Positions 26,436 to 35,335 of a stretch of DNA of 64,000 nucleotides are shown one piece after another (positions within the stretch are counted from its first letter, which is position 1; each line of letters opens with the position of its first letter). Source of the DNA: G963677085 sp963677085 (GTDB lineage: Bacteria > Planctomycetota > Planctomycetia > Pirellulales > Thermoguttaceae); NCBI GenBank assembly GCA_963677085.2, contig CAXXFH010000004.1:5146001-5210000 (forward strand), given 5' to 3'. A model generated the notes under the pieces. The model was not told the origin of the DNA, did no database searches, and saw nothing but the letters and a program-made list of their open reading frames with translations. The translations under genes were made by a program, and so were the position numbers.

Positions 26436-27302
26436 ATGATTAACGTTCACAAACTCAAGCAAGAAATCTGCGAGATTGGCGACCGCATCTACAAGAAGGG
26501 CTTCGCCGCTGCCAACGATGGCAACATCAGCTATCGGATCAGCGAAAAGGAAGTCCTCTGCACGCCGACACAAATCAGCAAAGGCTTTATGAAGCCCGAC
26601 GACCTGTGCGTCGTCGATATGGATGCCAACCAGATCTCTGGCCGCCGCAAGAGCACGAGTGAGATCAAGTTGCATTTGGCCATCATGAAGGCCCGACCGG
26701 AAGTCAAGTCGATCGTGCATTGCCATCCGCCACACGCCACGGCCTTTGGCATTGCCCGGGAACCGATTCCCAGTTGCATCCTACCCGAGGTGGAAATCTT
26801 CCTCGGCGAGGTTCCCATCGCGAAATACGATACTCCGGGCAGCCAGGATTTTGCCGACACGATTTTGCCTTTCGTTCACAAGTCCAACGTGGTCATTTTG
26901 GCCAACCACGGCACGGTGAGCTGGGGCGAAACGGTCGAAAAGGCCTACTGGTGGACCGAGGTGCTGGATGCCTACTGCCGGATGCTGATGCTCGCCCGAG
27001 GTCTGGGCCGCATCAACTACTTCACCGAGCCCGAGGCCCAAGCCCTGCTCGATCTGAAGCAGCAGTGGGGCATGAAGGATCCGCGGCACGAGATGCAGAA
27101 CTGCGATATCTGCGCGAACGACGTCTTCCGCAATAGCTGGAAGGAGACGGGCGTGGAGCAGTCGGCCTTCGAGCCACCGCGGTTCCAGCCGCAAGCGTCT
27201 AACGGCCAGGCCGCACAGCCGGCGAGCAAACCAGACGGTATGAGCCAGGAAGCTCTGATCCAGGCGATTACCGATCGCGTGATGGACGCGTTGAAGAAAT
27301 AG
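26436..27302 (+). CDS. fucA: Class II sugar-phosphate aldolase (fuculose/rhamnulose-1-phosphate type) with C-terminal encapsulation peptide
   Basis: 288 residues. The zinc site is HCHPPH (His95, His97) plus ANHGT (His158), with catalytic Glu76 in STSEIKLHLA; this matches the FucA/AraD class II family. It would split L-fuculose-1-P or L-rhamnulose-1-P into DHAP and lactaldehyde. The aldolase proper ends near 215. After a CDIC segment (CxxC) and an Ala/Pro/Gln linker, residues about 270-288 (SQEALIQAITDRVMDALKK) form an amphipathic helix of the encapsulation type. It is the last gene of the operon. The precise sugar cannot be read from sequence. Confidence 0.92.
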   Translation: MINVHKLKQEICEIGDRIYKKGFAAANDGNISYRISEKEVLCTPTQISKGFMKPDDLCVVDMDANQISGRRKSTSEIKLHLAIMKARPEVKSIVHCHPPHATAFGIAREPIPSCILPEVEIFLGEVPIAKYDTPGSQDFADTILPFVHKSNVVILANHGTVSWGETVEKAYWWTEVLDAYCRMLMLARGLGRINYFTEPEAQALLDLKQQWGMKDPRHEMQNCDICANDVFRNSWKETGVEQSAFEPPRFQPQASNGQAAQPASKPDGMSQEALIQAITDRVMDALKK

Positions 27303-27366
27303 CCTCCTCAGCAGAATTCCGAGGTGGTTCCAGGTCGGGCACGAAAATCCCAAGGCGGAAACGTTC

Positions 27367-28164
27367 ATGAATAAGCCAATGCTTTTTGCCGTTATTGGAT
27401 TGGCTGGAATGGTTGTTGCCGCTCGGGCAGATGAGCCGATCCTGATCGGGCATCGTGGCCTGTTGCATCAGATGCCGGAAAACACCCTTCCGGCCTTTGC
27501 GGGCTGCTTGGAACGCGGCTTTGGATTCGAGTTGGATATTCGTACCTCCAACGACGGTCATTTTTTTGTTCTGCACGATGATTCACTTCGCCGTACTACC
27601 GATGGTCCCGACCGGCCGGCACGCGACTTCTCCCTTGACGAGTTGAAGAAACTGGACGCCGGAGCGTGGTTTGATCCGAAGTTCACCGGCGTTCGGATTC
27701 CTTCCTTGGAAGAAGTGTTCGCGCTGATTAAACAGCGTAAACGCGGCCCGACGATTATCGCGTTGAATGTCAAGGACATCTCGGGCGACGGCGAAAAGGA
27801 ACTCGTCAGCCTGGTCGAAGAGTACGGCCTGCTCGATGAGTCGTTTGCGTTTGACCAAAGTCCTGAATGCAGTCGGCGTTTTAAGCAATTCAGCGCCAAG
27901 TTCCGCATCGGGGGAAATGTTAGCAGGAAAACGCTAGCGGAACGCCTCGATGAAGGATTGTTCGACGTCTTTCTGCTCACTTTTGTCCCCACACCCGAAG
28001 AAACGGCCTTGTTGCATCGCCATGGTAAACAGGTCCTCTTCAATTTCAGCGGGGACGGACAGTCCCGACGCAATCCGACGGTATGGAATCAAGTGAAGGC
28101 GGCTGGGATCGACGGCCTCTTGACCGATTTTCCGATTGAATGCCAGCAATGTTGGCGGAAATAG
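27367..28164 (+). CDS. Secreted glycerophosphodiester phosphodiesterase family protein
   Basis: 265 residues with a signal peptide (about 1-22, LFAVIGLAGMVVAARA). ILIGHRGLLHQMPENTLPAF supplies the HRG and E-N-T signatures, GFELDIRTSNDGHFFVLHDD the E-x-D and H-D metal/catalytic residues, and the C-terminal GIDGLLTDFP the last motif of a GDPD TIM barrel. It hydrolyses glycerophosphodiesters to glycerol-3-phosphate in the periplasm. It lies 64 bases after the BMC operon but has a different function and probably its own promoter. Confidence 0.88.
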   Translation: MNKPMLFAVIGLAGMVVAARADEPILIGHRGLLHQMPENTLPAFAGCLERGFGFELDIRTSNDGHFFVLHDDSLRRTTDGPDRPARDFSLDELKKLDAGAWFDPKFTGVRIPSLEEVFALIKQRKRGPTIIALNVKDISGDGEKELVSLVEEYGLLDESFAFDQSPECSRRFKQFSAKFRIGGNVSRKTLAERLDEGLFDVFLLTFVPTPEETALLHRHGKQVLFNFSGDGQSRRNPTVWNQVKAAGIDGLLTDFPIECQQCWRK

Positions 28165-28300
28165 CCCGGTGTCCTCCTGGTTCCCCTGAAGACTCCATTC
28201 GGCAACAATGAGGGGGCGATTGGTTACGCTCGCGTCGAGGCAGGTTTTCGGCCAAATCCTGTGGTCGCAACACTTAACCGTTTGCCAACGGCCAGCCGTC

Positions 28301-28314
28301 CAATGCATGCATTG
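28301..28314 (+). promoter_or_regulatory. TGCATGCATT motif, copy 3, inside a 14-bp palindrome
   Basis: CAATGCATGCATTG is a perfect 14-bp palindrome. It contains TGCATGCATT (28304-28313), shared with 1931, 19049 and 45580. It lies in the 332-base gap 28165-28496, which holds no other feature I can support. Confidence 0.45.
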
Positions 28315-28496
28315 CGTCGCCACGAGATTTTTGTATCCTATCGGCATACAACGCCGTAGCGGTTGGCCGAGGTGTGCGTCACCTCGTGTTTTGGGTCCCG
28401 ATGCTGCGGTGCCCACCTGCGTCGAATCATTCATGGCCACGTGAATAATCCCGCCTGCCATTACCTTGGTTCTGCATCCCCCCCGATTCTACTGTT

Positions 28497-29141
28497 GTGG
28501 CCACCGCTTTTGCGGAGTTAGAATCGCGACTGGAGCAGTTGTTTGTGGGGCGCGGGTCTACGATTGCCAGCACTCAACCCATGCACTCGACAACGACCGA
28601 TTCTCTACGATCGACGAAACGGCGAGCCGCGTTCGTGCGACGCGTCGCGGGGTTCGGGGTCGTCCCGCATCTGCTGGTGATCGGTGTGTTGACGTTGGCT
28701 GTCCGCCAGTGCCTGCCGACGGTAGCTTGTGATACACCCTGGGGATGGTGTGCACCGTTGATTGCCCTGGCGGTGTACTTCCTTGCGACGACGCCGCTAC
28801 GAATGGTCGTTTTGCGACACCAGCGTCGGGCAGCGCGTTCGTTGGCCGCCGGCGATCTACTGGAGGCCATCGACGCCTTCAAGCATTCGTACGCCTTTTT
28901 CAGTCAGCACACATGGCTCGACAACTGGCGGCACGTACTCTTGTTCGGTTTCCGTCGCGCCGGCTTCCGCGAGCAGGCCCTTTGTGGCATTGGCTTCTGC
29001 TATGAACAGTTCGGTAACTTTGCCAGAGCGGAAGACTATTACGAGCGTACGCTGGAAGAATTTCCGGGGTCGGTGATTGCCACATCGAGTCTCCGGGCGT
29101 TGGCCGGAAAGGGTAAACGCCAGCGACGGCCGCCTTCGTAG
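28497..29141 (+). CDS. Small membrane protein with TPR-like repeats
   Basis: 214 residues from the GTG at 28497; an ATG at 28579 would give a shorter protein, and neither has a clear ribosome binding site. Two hydrophobic helices (VVPHLLVIGVLTLAV and APLIALAVYFLATTPL) are followed by a cytoplasmic-type helical repeat: GDLLEAIDAFKHSYAFF and ALCGIGFCYEQFGNFARAEDYYERTLEEFPGS, the second a clear TPR. Role unknown. A bidirectional hairpin terminator separates it from the convergent oxidoreductase gene. Confidence 0.65.
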   Translation: MATAFAELESRLEQLFVGRGSTIASTQPMHSTTTDSLRSTKRRAAFVRRVAGFGVVPHLLVIGVLTLAVRQCLPTVACDTPWGWCAPLIALAVYFLATTPLRMVVLRHQRRAARSLAAGDLLEAIDAFKHSYAFFSQHTWLDNWRHVLLFGFRRAGFREQALCGIGFCYEQFGNFARAEDYYERTLEEFPGSVIATSSLRALAGKGKRQRRPPS

Positions 29142-29155
29142 GAAAAGAAAACAAG

Positions 29156-29198
29156 CAGGGCCGCGAGCGACACTTGTCACCCGCGGCCCTGTTTTGTT
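29156..29198. terminator. Bidirectional intrinsic terminator
   Basis: CAGGGCCGCG (29156-29165) pairs with CGCGGCCCTG (29182-29191), followed by TTTTGTT on the plus strand and preceded by an A-rich stretch. It sits between convergent genes. Confidence 0.75.
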
Positions 29199-29231
29199 AT
29201 TGCATCAAACGCAAGATTGCGCCAACGCCGT

Positions 29232-30551
29232 TTACACGTCGAGCGTGTATCCGTCGCGGTAAATCGGCTTGATGATTTCTTCGAGGCCTTCGACGTTCTT
29301 GGCCTTCATGTTCTTGGCATCCCACTCGACCTTCGGACCTTCGCCTTCGGCAGCAGCCCAAACGGCCAAGTTGCCCAGCAACACCATTTCGGTGAGCGGG
29401 CCGGCGTAATCCGGGAAGTTCGACATGGCGGGCTGGCCACCCTTGATCGCCCGAACCCATTCGGCGAAGTGACCGGGGGAACGCTCGAATTCGACCTCGG
29501 GTTCTTTGACGTCGCCGAAGATCTCGAAGCGGGCCCCGTAGTCGTGGGCCGAGTAGAGTTTGGCTTTGTCGCCAACAACCACGGCACCGCTACCGCCGGG
29601 GGTCTTGCCGTCGAGCAGTTCTTTGTCGGGACGCTTGCCGCCGTCGTACCAAACGAGCTTCACGGCCGGCCGCTTGTCGGTTGCCGCAAATTCATAGTTG
29701 ATGATCGACCACTTCGGGTAGCTGTCCTTGTTGTGGCCCGAGCACACGGCTTGTACCGAAATCGGATCACGCAGGCCGAGAGCTGCATAGGGCATGTTCA
29801 TCGTGTGACAAGCCATGTCGCCCAGGGCACCGGTGCCGAAGTCCCACCAACCTCGCCATGCGAAGGGGTGATAGCCCGTGCCGTAGGGACGTACCTTCGC
29901 GGGGCCGAGCCATTCATCCCACTTCAGCGATTCCGGCGGATCCTTGGGCTCGGGGCGTGGGCCACCTTGCGGCCAGATCGGTCGGTTGGTCCAGATATGC
30001 ACCTCGGAAACCGTACCCAGCATGCCGGCTTGGATCAGTGCAGCCGCCTTACGCAAGCCGTCTTCCGCCGTGCCCTGGTTACCCATTTCGGTAGCCACGC
30101 CCTTTTCGCGAGCGACTTGGGCCATGAGACGCGCTTCGTAGATCGAATGAGTCAACGGCTTCTGGCAGAAGCAGTGCTTACCCATTCGCATGGCCATCAA
30201 CGCTGCCGGAGCATGCGTATGGTCGGGCGTGCTCACGGTCACGGCGTCGATCTTGTCGCCCATCTCTTCGAGCATCTTTCGGAAGTCGGTGAACTGCTTC
30301 GCGCCGGGGAACCGCTTGCCGGCACCCTCGAGTCGCTTTTCGTCCACGTCGCAGATGGCGACCATGTCGCCGCTACGCCCGGCATCGGCCGAGTCGCTCG
30401 AACCCTTTCCGCCAATGCCCACGCTGGCCATGGCGATTTTTTCATTCGGCGAATTGCTTTCTTGCGCCATGGCACCGCCGGCTACCCAGTAGCCAGCGCC
30501 GATGGCCGCCGACGTCTGCAAAAACTGACGACGATTCGACTTGAAACCCAT
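29232..30551 (-). CDS. Gfo/Idh/MocA family oxidoreductase, Tat-exported
   Basis: 439 residues. The N terminus NRRQFLQTSAAIGAGYWVAG is a twin-arginine signal followed by a hydrophobic stretch, so the folded, NAD(P)-loaded enzyme is exported. IAMASVGIGGKGSSD is the Rossmann motif, CQKPLTHS carries the E/Q-K-P element of the family, and GTGALGDMACHTMNMPYAAL the substrate-binding His region. Planctomycetes hold dozens of such exported dehydrogenases acting on sugars or derivatives; the substrate cannot be assigned. It lies divergent from the LRR lipoprotein, with a 565-base spacer. Confidence 0.88.
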   Translation of the reverse strand: MGFKSNRRQFLQTSAAIGAGYWVAGGAMAQESNSPNEKIAMASVGIGGKGSSDSADAGRSGDMVAICDVDEKRLEGAGKRFPGAKQFTDFRKMLEEMGDKIDAVTVSTPDHTHAPAALMAMRMGKHCFCQKPLTHSIYEARLMAQVAREKGVATEMGNQGTAEDGLRKAAALIQAGMLGTVSEVHIWTNRPIWPQGGPRPEPKDPPESLKWDEWLGPAKVRPYGTGYHPFAWRGWWDFGTGALGDMACHTMNMPYAALGLRDPISVQAVCSGHNKDSYPKWSIINYEFAATDKRPAVKLVWYDGGKRPDKELLDGKTPGGSGAVVVGDKAKLYSAHDYGARFEIFGDVKEPEVEFERSPGHFAEWVRAIKGGQPAMSNFPDYAGPLTEMVLLGNLAVWAAAEGEGPKVEWDAKNMKAKNVEGLEEIIKPIYRDGYTLDV

Positions 30552-30708
30552 AATGACTCACTCCTTTAACGATGATCTGGAAGCGCAGAACGAGGTGCTA
30601 TCCCATACGTGACGTGTGGACCTCGAAAGGTGGGATCAGCCAAAGGGGCGAACAGGTATGAAAAACAGCAACTCGGCCTACGAGCAACAGGCGAGGGCCG
30701 ATGTCCCT

Positions 30709-30736
30709 TTGACCATCTAAACTATTACCATAATTT
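30709..30736 (+). promoter_or_regulatory. Candidate sigma-70 promoter in the 30552-31116 spacer
   Basis: TTGACC (30709-30714), 16 bases, TAATTT (30731-30736). It could start a long leader for the LRR lipoprotein at 31117. The rest of the 565-base spacer holds no gene I can support; a 164-codon frame (30609-31103) has no recognisable protein character. Confidence 0.3.
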
Positions 30737-31116
30737 ACTTGCCGGATTGATGCAAGTCTCTGCGGGTTGCGTAGTTTGCGTGATTGATCGTCTTGGCATC
30801 CAAAGGGAGCCGACTAATTTGTGTGAGGCGGATCAGCCCGAGGCACTTCGGAGAATACGTCGAGCCAGGAACCCCTCTTTGGTGGTGGTTGCGGGCTTTG
30901 CAGTCCTCCTGAGAAAGTGTCGTCGGGGTTTGCGTCTTCCGAGCCGGTCGAGTACGCTGAGGGCTTGTTTTGTGTCGCCGCCACGCATCAGGGACCGCGT
31001 GGTTTGCGGAAACGGCTCAGCGAGGGTGTTGGGAGCCAATCGCACCGCCCCCGATGTTATCTGCCGCAACCACCGGGTGTTTTTTCAGATCGCACAAGTT
31101 TGAGGAGAAGGAAAGA

Positions 31117-32628
31117 ATGAAGTCGTGGACATTGGCAGCGTTGGCCCTTTCAATTCTCTGCTGGACAGGTTGTGTTCCTCCGGAACCTTCCACGGCGCCG
31201 GAAGCTACGCCTGAAGCCGAGAGCACCGAAACGGCACCGGCCCCCACCGAAACCCCCGCCGAAACTGAAATGCCAGCCGAGCAGCCATCGGAACCGGCGC
31301 AGCCGGAGGCAGCACCCGCCGACCCCCCCACGCCCGCTGAAGCAGCCGCACCGGCCGAGGCCGAGAGCAGTTCGGTTAGCGAAGAAATCCCGGCCAAGCC
31401 CGAGGAGCTTTCCGACGAGGCATTCTGCGAGCTTCTCAAGCAGCGAGCGCCGTTCGTCAAGGCCATCCTTCGCATCAAAGAACTCGACGGCAAATTGACT
31501 TTCGACGACACAGGAAAACTCGTCGGGATCGACTTGTTGGAGCGTCCTACTACGAACGATGATCTTGCCTTGATCGCCCAGCTCGACGGCCTGAAAACGC
31601 TGGAGGTTTGGGGTGCCGAGATCAACGACGATGGGCTTGAGCACCTTACAGCTTTGGTCGACCTGACCGACCTGACGTTGGAGAACACGGAACTGACCGA
31701 CGCCGGCGTTGAAAAGCTGCTGGCTTTGAAAAACCTCAAGTCGTTGAATCTCCGACGTTCGAACTACATGACCGACGCCGCCTTGGGCTTCGTCAAACAG
31801 TTACCCAACCTTCAGTACCTTCACCTGCTTTACAACAACGTTACCGACGGCGGGCTGGCCGAATTGGCCGAGATGAAGCAGTTGAAGTTGCTCGACCTGC
31901 GTGGGTGCATGATGATTTCCGACGACGGTTTGTCGCACCTGAAGGGGTTGACCAACATGAAGGCCCTGAAGCTTCGCAACCCGGGCGTTACCGACCTGGG
32001 CATGGAGTATTTGGCCGACATGAAGAACCTGGTGTCGCTGTCGTTGGAAGACTCCAGCGTTGGCGACGAGGGCTTCTCGCAGGTGAAAAACTTCCCGAAC
32101 ATGTCCGACCTGAGCGTCTTCCGTTGCTATAGCATCACCGACGAGGGACTCGGGAACCTTAAAGGCCTCACGAAGCTCAAACAGCTTTCGGTGCGCGACA
32201 CGCCGATCGACGGAAGTGGCCTGGTCAACATCAAGGGCGCCAAGGGACTTCGTAAACTCGACTTGAGCGAAACCAGCACCACCAACGAGGCCCTAGAGAA
32301 TATCCAAGAGCTCGAAAACATCGCTTGGTTGAATCTTTGGCACACCCAGGTGACCGACGAAGGGCTCAAGACCATCGCCAAGCTGCCCAACCTGAAGTGG
32401 CTTAGCCTTGAGGATATTGTCGTCACCGATGCTGGCGTCGAGACGCTCGCCGAGATAGCTGGTTTGGAGACGCTCAACCTGAAGCAAACCCGAATTACGG
32501 ATGCTGCCGTGGAGCAACTCACGAAGATGAAGAATCTGAAGAATCTCGACGTGAGCCAGACCGAGATTTCCGACGAAGCGTTCGGAAAGCTGAAGGAAGC
32601 GCTGCCGAACTGCAAAGTGGTTCGCTAG
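31117..32628 (+). CDS. Leucine-rich-repeat lipoprotein
   Basis: 503 residues from the ATG at 31117, with AGGAGAAGG upstream. A lipoprotein signal ends at the lipobox W-T-G-Cys19. An extended Pro/Glu/Ala/Thr linker (about 20-100) leads to an ~80-residue segment and about 15 LRRs of 23-25 residues (GL..L..L..LK.L.L..T.ITD.G). The repeats continue to the C terminus (LPNCKVVR). An envelope-anchored binding scaffold of a type repeated in planctomycete genomes. Divergent from the Tat oxidoreductase; a terminator follows the stop. Confidence 0.8.
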   Translation: MKSWTLAALALSILCWTGCVPPEPSTAPEATPEAESTETAPAPTETPAETEMPAEQPSEPAQPEAAPADPPTPAEAAAPAEAESSSVSEEIPAKPEELSDEAFCELLKQRAPFVKAILRIKELDGKLTFDDTGKLVGIDLLERPTTNDDLALIAQLDGLKTLEVWGAEINDDGLEHLTALVDLTDLTLENTELTDAGVEKLLALKNLKSLNLRRSNYMTDAALGFVKQLPNLQYLHLLYNNVTDGGLAELAEMKQLKLLDLRGCMMISDDGLSHLKGLTNMKALKLRNPGVTDLGMEYLADMKNLVSLSLEDSSVGDEGFSQVKNFPNMSDLSVFRCYSITDEGLGNLKGLTKLKQLSVRDTPIDGSGLVNIKGAKGLRKLDLSETSTTNEALENIQELENIAWLNLWHTQVTDEGLKTIAKLPNLKWLSLEDIVVTDAGVETLAEIAGLETLNLKQTRITDAAVEQLTKMKNLKNLDVSQTEISDEAFGKLKEALPNCKVVR

Positions 32629-32659
32629 TTGGACCTGGCAGCAAACGTGTTAGCTCGAT

Positions 32660-32702
32660 AGACGTCTGCCGGCGCTGCGATGCGTCGACAGACGTTTTTT
32701 TG
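32660..32702 (+). terminator. Intrinsic terminator after the LRR lipoprotein gene
   Basis: GACGTCTG pairs with CAGACGT (32689-32695), which runs into a T-tract at 32695-32701. The upstream word TCGATAGACGTCT recurs at 40426. Confidence 0.6.
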
Positions 32703-32811
32703 TACGAGCGCGAGTGTTTGCGGATGTTGGGGTGCGACGCCGCAAGCGGCGGCTGCGCCGAAGACTTGCCAGCCGTCCGCCTTCAGCTCTCCGCTTTCAG
32801 CTTTCCTTCGC

Positions 32812-33918
32812 TCATTCCCCGCACATTTGTGCCAAGTCGCGAAGATAGTCGAGGGCTTCATCCAACTCGGGAACTTCTACCCCCACTTGGCGTCCGGCGT
32901 CGTCGCATTCGGCCAGAAGGACGAGTTCCTCGAAATCCTCCGAGGCCTCCAATCGCCGTCGTGCACGGGCACCGAGCGTGCCGTCGCGCAAGGCGTGGGC
33001 GTCCATGTGGTGTTCGATCAGCCAGCGAGTGCGAACTGAAGTAAAGCTCTCCAACGCCTCCAGGGATGCGGCTGTGTGGTGTTTCGGATCGATCGCCTTG
33101 CCAACGTCGTGCAGCAAGGCCGCCAGCAGAAACTCCTCGTCGTAAGGCAACTCCTGACGCCCCAACTCAAACACCTGAAGGCTGTGGTACAAGGCGTCGC
33201 CCTCAGGATGATAACGCCGGTCTTCCTTCACGTTTTCCAGCGGTAGCAACAGCATTTCGTACATCTGGAAGCGGTCGACGCGCTGTTCCGCTTCGAGCAC
33301 GGCCTGTTCGATCGACACTTCCGAGTATTCGTGTTGCAGTAGCTGTTCGAGTTGGGCAATACTTGCTCGTTCGATCGCCTTGCCGGTGATCGAACTTTTG
33401 AAAACGTAATGTGCCTTGTTGGTCGGATAGATCGTCAGCTCGAATTCAAAACGGTCCCGGGCGTGGATGTGAACGAAGACCTGTTCCTCGCCGGCCTTCC
33501 GCACCCGTTTGCGCTCGACGACGTGTTCGATAGCTTCCGCCTCCAAAGCGGAAGCCACGGCTTCCACGCTGTTGGAGAACACATGGATGTCGATATCGGA
33601 GCCTTGGCGGACGTGGCCGGTAAGCGTGCTGCCGATCAAACGCGGCCGAAAGCTGGCGAGAATACGCATGATCCTTAGCGCGGCGAAACGCATGTCGCGC
33701 AGGTTCTCTTTGCGACGTTCGCCTTCGTGGAGGCGAGCGAGCGACTGGATTTGATCGCGGATTTCGCGATTGCTGGGTAGATCGCTCGGTTTGGGATCGC
33801 CGCGGAAGATTCGCCGGGCGGCTTTCATCTTGGCCCGAAAGTATTCCGCTTCTTCCCGGCTGTACATCAGTCGGGCAGCCTCAAACGCCACGCGGCGTCG
33901 CAGTTTTTCACTGGTCAT
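32812..33918 (-). CDS. Nucleotidyltransferase-fold plus HD-domain protein
   Basis: 368 residues from MTSEKL (33918); the frame is open to 33999 but would overlap the FabI-like gene. Residues about 90-200 contain GSTLTGHVRQGSDIDIH, the G-S...D-x-D of nucleotidyltransferases of the pol-beta fold (Asp108, Asp110). Residues about 235-345 contain YHSLQV and LLAALLHDVGKAIDPKHH (His245, His270-Asp271), a metal-dependent HD phosphohydrolase. The order resembles bacterial poly(A)/CCA enzymes, but the typical RNA-binding arm is not obvious, so a nucleotide-signal role is equally possible. Last gene of the minus-strand fatty-acid-like operon; its link to it is unclear. Confidence 0.72.
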   Translation of the reverse strand: MTSEKLRRRVAFEAARLMYSREEAEYFRAKMKAARRIFRGDPKPSDLPSNREIRDQIQSLARLHEGERRKENLRDMRFAALRIMRILASFRPRLIGSTLTGHVRQGSDIDIHVFSNSVEAVASALEAEAIEHVVERKRVRKAGEEQVFVHIHARDRFEFELTIYPTNKAHYVFKSSITGKAIERASIAQLEQLLQHEYSEVSIEQAVLEAEQRVDRFQMYEMLLLPLENVKEDRRYHPEGDALYHSLQVFELGRQELPYDEEFLLAALLHDVGKAIDPKHHTAASLEALESFTSVRTRWLIEHHMDAHALRDGTLGARARRRLEASEDFEELVLLAECDDAGRQVGVEVPELDEALDYLRDLAQMCGE

Positions 33919-33973
33919 CGGTTTATGCGCCGAAATCAGGCCCGTCAGTGCGGCGCGGGGCTCCGGAGGTATG

Positions 33974-34777
33974 TTACTCCGGACGCATCGCCCGGGCAAC
34001 CAGGTCGCGGTCGAAGTAGTTGATCGACATGCCAGCGTCGACGACTACTCGCTGGGCATTGATGCCGCTCGAACGAGGGCTTAGCAGAAACGCGGCCGTA
34101 TTGGCGGCTTCCTCGGTCTCAACAGCCTTGTGGCGGGGGATTACCTCTTCGGCGAAGAGATAGGCGTCGACATAGCCGGGTATTCCGGCCGAAGCCGAGG
34201 TCTTCAGCAACCCCGGCGCCACGGCATTGAAACGCACTTGCGAAAACTTGCTGAACGATTTGGCCAAGAAGGCCAACGAGGAATCTAAGGCCGCCTTGAT
34301 CGGGGCCATGTAGCCGTAGCTTTCGCTAGCCATTCGCGTCGTGCTGATCGAGATGGTTACCACCGAAGCGTCCGGCGCGAGCAGGTCTTTCATCGCGTTG
34401 CACACGGTGACCAACGAGAAGCACGAAATATCGACCGCCTGCAAGAAGGCCTTTTTCGGTGTTTCGTGAAACGGTTTCATGCCTTCGGAAAAGTCGGCGA
34501 ATGCAATCGAGTGGACCAGCCCGTGGAGTTTTTCCCCGCGTTCGCTCAGCGTTTGCCGAAGTTGCTCGATCTGGGCTTCGTCTTCGACGTTGCACGTGTA
34601 CACATCGTGGCCGGCGAGTAGTTTTGCGGTGGCCCGTTTCACTTCGTCGTCTCGCACGACGAACACACAGCGTGCGCCGGCTTCCATCACCACCCGGGCG
34701 ATCTGCCAAGCAACGCTTTTCCGATTGGCTACGCCGAGGATGAGAATCGTTCTGTCGGCAAGCTGAAGGAAGTCCAT
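33974..34777 (-). CDS. fabI: Enoyl-ACP reductase, FabI-like
   Basis: 267 residues. GVANRKSVAWQIA is the NADH-binding G-V-A-N-x-x-S-x-A-W of FabI, and HSIAFADF follows the second strand. SYGYMAPIKAALDSS gives Y154-x6-K161 of the FabI type. The accessory tyrosine found ten residues before the catalytic one in E. coli FabI (Tyr146) is absent here. FabI reduces the trans-2 enoyl-ACP in each elongation cycle. Its place in an operon with ketosynthase, ACP, dehydratase and two CrtI-like flavoproteins suggests a dedicated pathway rather than the housekeeping enzyme. Confidence 0.85.
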   Translation of the reverse strand: MDFLQLADRTILILGVANRKSVAWQIARVVMEAGARCVFVVRDDEVKRATAKLLAGHDVYTCNVEDEAQIEQLRQTLSERGEKLHGLVHSIAFADFSEGMKPFHETPKKAFLQAVDISCFSLVTVCNAMKDLLAPDASVVTISISTTRMASESYGYMAPIKAALDSSLAFLAKSFSKFSQVRFNAVAPGLLKTSASAGIPGYVDAYLFAEEVIPRHKAVETEEAANTAAFLLSPRSSGINAQRVVVDAGMSINYFDRDLVARAMRPE

Positions 34778-34797
34778 GCAGTCGTGATCCTATCGTT

Positions 34798-35238
34798 TCA
34801 AGACTCCGAGCCGGGTGCAGGGGCCAACGTACAAGCAAACTCAAATCGTACGGCCACCTTGCCCTGGCAGGTTACTTTAGCCTTCAGAAAGAAGGCATCG
34901 GCCAGTCGTTCGGTCAAGTCGATTTCAATGCGGATCGTGTCGCCCGGCCGAACCATGTTTTTGAAACGCACATCGTTCATGCGTGTGACCACGGGCACCT
35001 TGCCTTCGCCGCCATCGAGGTGCCGCGACAAAAAAACTGCCCCACACTGTAAGGCCGCTTCGCAGAGTAGCACGCCGGGCGTTAGCGGAAACCCGGGGTA
35101 GTGCCCCCGATAAAACTCCTCGTCGCCCGTGAATCGTTTTTCCCCGACGATCCGCGTATCGGTCCACTCGATGATCTCGTCGACCAGCAGAAACGGAGGG
35201 CGGTGCGGGATGGCGTCGTAGATTTGTTGTTGGCTCAT
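34798..35238 (-). CDS. fabZ: 3-hydroxyacyl-ACP dehydratase, FabZ-like
   Basis: 146 residues from MSQQQIYDAIPHRPPFLLVD (35238); MTITST at 35271 is an alternative. The frame to 35364 runs through a dispersed palindrome and is not coding. A hot-dog fold with GHYPGFPLTPGVLLCEA: catalytic His46 and Glu60 of FabZ, in a normal PHRPPFLLVD start. It dehydrates 3-hydroxyacyl-ACP in fatty-acid-like elongation. It is 20 bases before the FabI-like gene; the two are co-transcribed. Confidence 0.85.
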   Translation of the reverse strand: MSQQQIYDAIPHRPPFLLVDEIIEWTDTRIVGEKRFTGDEEFYRGHYPGFPLTPGVLLCEAALQCGAVFLSRHLDGGEGKVPVVTRMNDVRFKNMVRPGDTIRIEIDLTERLADAFFLKAKVTCQGKVAVRFEFACTLAPAPGSES

Positions 35239-35299
35239 GTCGACGCCGGAAATTGTGGAGGTTATTGTCATTGGCGTGGCGCGTTTGTTCGAGTCTCCA

Positions 35300-35323
35300 C
35301 ATGCCCACGCAAGCGTGGGCATG
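35300..35323. repeat. CATGCCCACGC palindrome, copy 1
   Basis: CATGCCCACGC and GCGTGGGCATG are separated by two bases, followed by GCACCC. An identical element is at 41294-41317. It lies between the FabZ-like and CrtI-like genes. Confidence 0.6.
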
Positions 35324-35335
35324 GCACCCAGTTGG

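Noticed and set aside
29217..30569. A 450-codon plus-strand frame opposite the Gfo/Idh/MocA gene
   Set aside because: The minus-strand gene has a Tat signal and Rossmann motif; the opposite frame has none.
30609..31103. 164-codon frame in the divergent spacer before the LRR lipoprotein
   Set aside because: Arg/Cys-rich composition, no motif, no ribosome binding site, and it overlaps the leader of the downstream gene.
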